A stretch of 16,225 nt of DNA from JAEZKC01 sp046538945 (GTDB taxonomy: Bacteria; Fibrobacterota; Chitinivibrionia; Chitinivibrionales; Chitinispirillaceae): NCBI GenBank assembly GCA_046538945.1, contig JBKHHW010000069.1, forward strand, positions 1 through 16,225, in the 5' to 3' direction. This document shows positions 15,835 to 16,225 of the stretch, piece by piece. The position numbers and the translations under genes were made by a program. The number at the start of each line of letters is the position of its first letter. Position 1 is the stretch's first letter. The notes beneath the pieces were generated by a model. It did not search any database and was not told where the DNA came from. It saw nothing but the letters and a program-made list of their open reading frames with translations.

Positions 15835-15840
15835 ACCTCC
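15835..15840 (-). promoter_or_regulatory. Consensus Shine-Dalgarno of glgA
   Basis: GGAGGT on the minus strand, 4 nt before the glgA ATG. It is the strongest ribosome site in the window and fixes the start codon. Confidence 0.85.
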
Positions 15841-16140
15841 GTGACATAAGCGAAAAGAAAGGATATGCTTCGAGCCGGTGTGCTGATCCGGTCTGGCAGG
15901 AGTGAAAGGGGGTGTGTGCCTCATAGAATGCAGTGTGTGTGTAGTGGAAAAGTGGTTTCGGTGCTGATGGATTTTGGTGTATACATATGGATAAAATAGT
16001 ACGTGCGGTAGGGAGAGGTTGAGGATTGCGGGATTTTTTTGCTCAGGAGGTGGGGTAGTGGTCTCTTTTTCAGCATTTTCGGGATTGAAGATTCGTTATT
16101 TGCAACTAGGAACATAGGACAGAAAGAAAGATGAGATTCT
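15841..16140. other. Gene-free leader region upstream of glgA
   Basis: About 300 nt with no convincing gene. The plus strand is G/T-rich and the glgA strand is correspondingly C/A-rich, with two short CA tracts (around 15910-15918 and 15931-15942). Homopolymer runs include seven T at 16034-16040. TATACA on the minus strand (15983-15978) could be a -10 but has no matching -35, so no promoter is called. The 75-codon minus-strand frame 16148-15921 is not protein-like. Confidence 0.55.
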
Positions 16141-16225
16141 GGGCGCATCCCTCGGCGGACCTCGGGACCGGTTCTCCTTCGGGCTCGCTCTGCTCGGCCA
16201 AAAATGCTAGTTGGCCTTCTTCGCT
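16141..16225. repeat. GC-rich block at the window edge, possible dispersed repeat
   Basis: From 16141 the base composition changes abruptly from mixed or AT-rich to strongly GC-rich, with repeated CTCGG/CTCGC words. It ends with an inverted repeat, GGCCAA (16196-16201) and TTGGCC (16211-16216), around a 9-nt loop. Read on the minus strand, two of three frames stay open through the block, but neither resembles a known protein. This looks like the edge of an intergenic repeat element or the tail of another gene; the window ends too soon to decide. Confidence 0.4.

Noticed and set aside
15225..15905. 226-codon plus-strand open frame opposite the 5' half of glgA
   Set aside because: It lies antisense to well-conserved glgA codons and has no protein-like motif; a shadow of codon bias.
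15910..15942. GT/CA tracts as phase-variation or Z-DNA elements
   Set aside because: Each tract is only four to six dinucleotides, too short to claim slippage or structure.
15921..16148. 75-codon minus-strand open frame starting in the GC-rich block
   Set aside because: Low-complexity, no recognisable family, no convincing ribosome site, and it spans the composition break upstream of glgA.
16196..16216. Inverted repeat GGCCAA/TTGGCC as an intrinsic terminator
   Set aside because: Only 6 bp with a 9-nt loop and no T-run on either strand directly after the stem.
1..16225. Defence system, prophage, insertion sequence or biosynthetic cluster
   Set aside because: No nuclease-helicase pairs beyond recJ, no transposase or integrase, no toxin-antitoxin pair, and no synthase genes were found.

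Overview
The window most likely comes from a member of the Fibrobacterota (FCB group; possibly a chitinispirillum/chitinivibrio-type lineage). Three signs point there: a TIGR02147/DUF4423 regulator, a paralogous family first defined in Fibrobacter succinogenes; a secreted protein ending in a type IX secretion (T9SS)-like C-terminal domain; and a DNA polymerase III delta-prime subunit with the long insert seen in FCB-group homologues. The placement is inferred from protein content only.

Layout. (1) Positions 1-5701, plus strand: a housekeeping operon whose four genes overlap one another, holB (clamp loader delta prime), ricT (PSP1-domain protein), metG (methionyl-tRNA synthetase with a C-terminal tRNA-binding domain) and recJ (5'-3' single-strand exonuclease). 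A 7-bp tandem repeat sits directly before the holB ribosome binding site. (2) 5847-7220, plus: argH, argininosuccinate lyase, alone, with a plausible promoter and a palindrome at its predicted start point. (3) 7496-12737, plus: a three-gene accessory cassette made of a TIGR02147 regulator, a large lipoprotein (two carboxypeptidase-regulatory-like repeats, an FN3-like domain and an Asp-box beta-propeller) starting 2 nt after it, and a large secreted protein with a VIT-like region, a VWA-like fold lacking its metal site, and a T9SS-type tail. (4) 12802-12838: a perfect 16-bp hairpin acting as a shared terminator between convergent units. (5) 12861-15830, minus: a glycogen pair, glgA followed by a GH57 glycosidase. 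(6) 15831-16225: a 395-bp gene-free stretch upstream of glgA, ending in a sharply GC-rich block that looks like a dispersed repeat cut by the window edge.

The first operon joins replication, repair and translation functions in an order partly shared with the Firmicutes holB-yaaT-metS neighbourhood. The glycogen pair would make and trim or branch alpha-glucan. The regulator-lipoprotein-T9SS protein cassette is the least explained part and the best candidate for an undescribed surface system. No RNA genes, CRISPR arrays, insertion sequences or known defence genes were seen.
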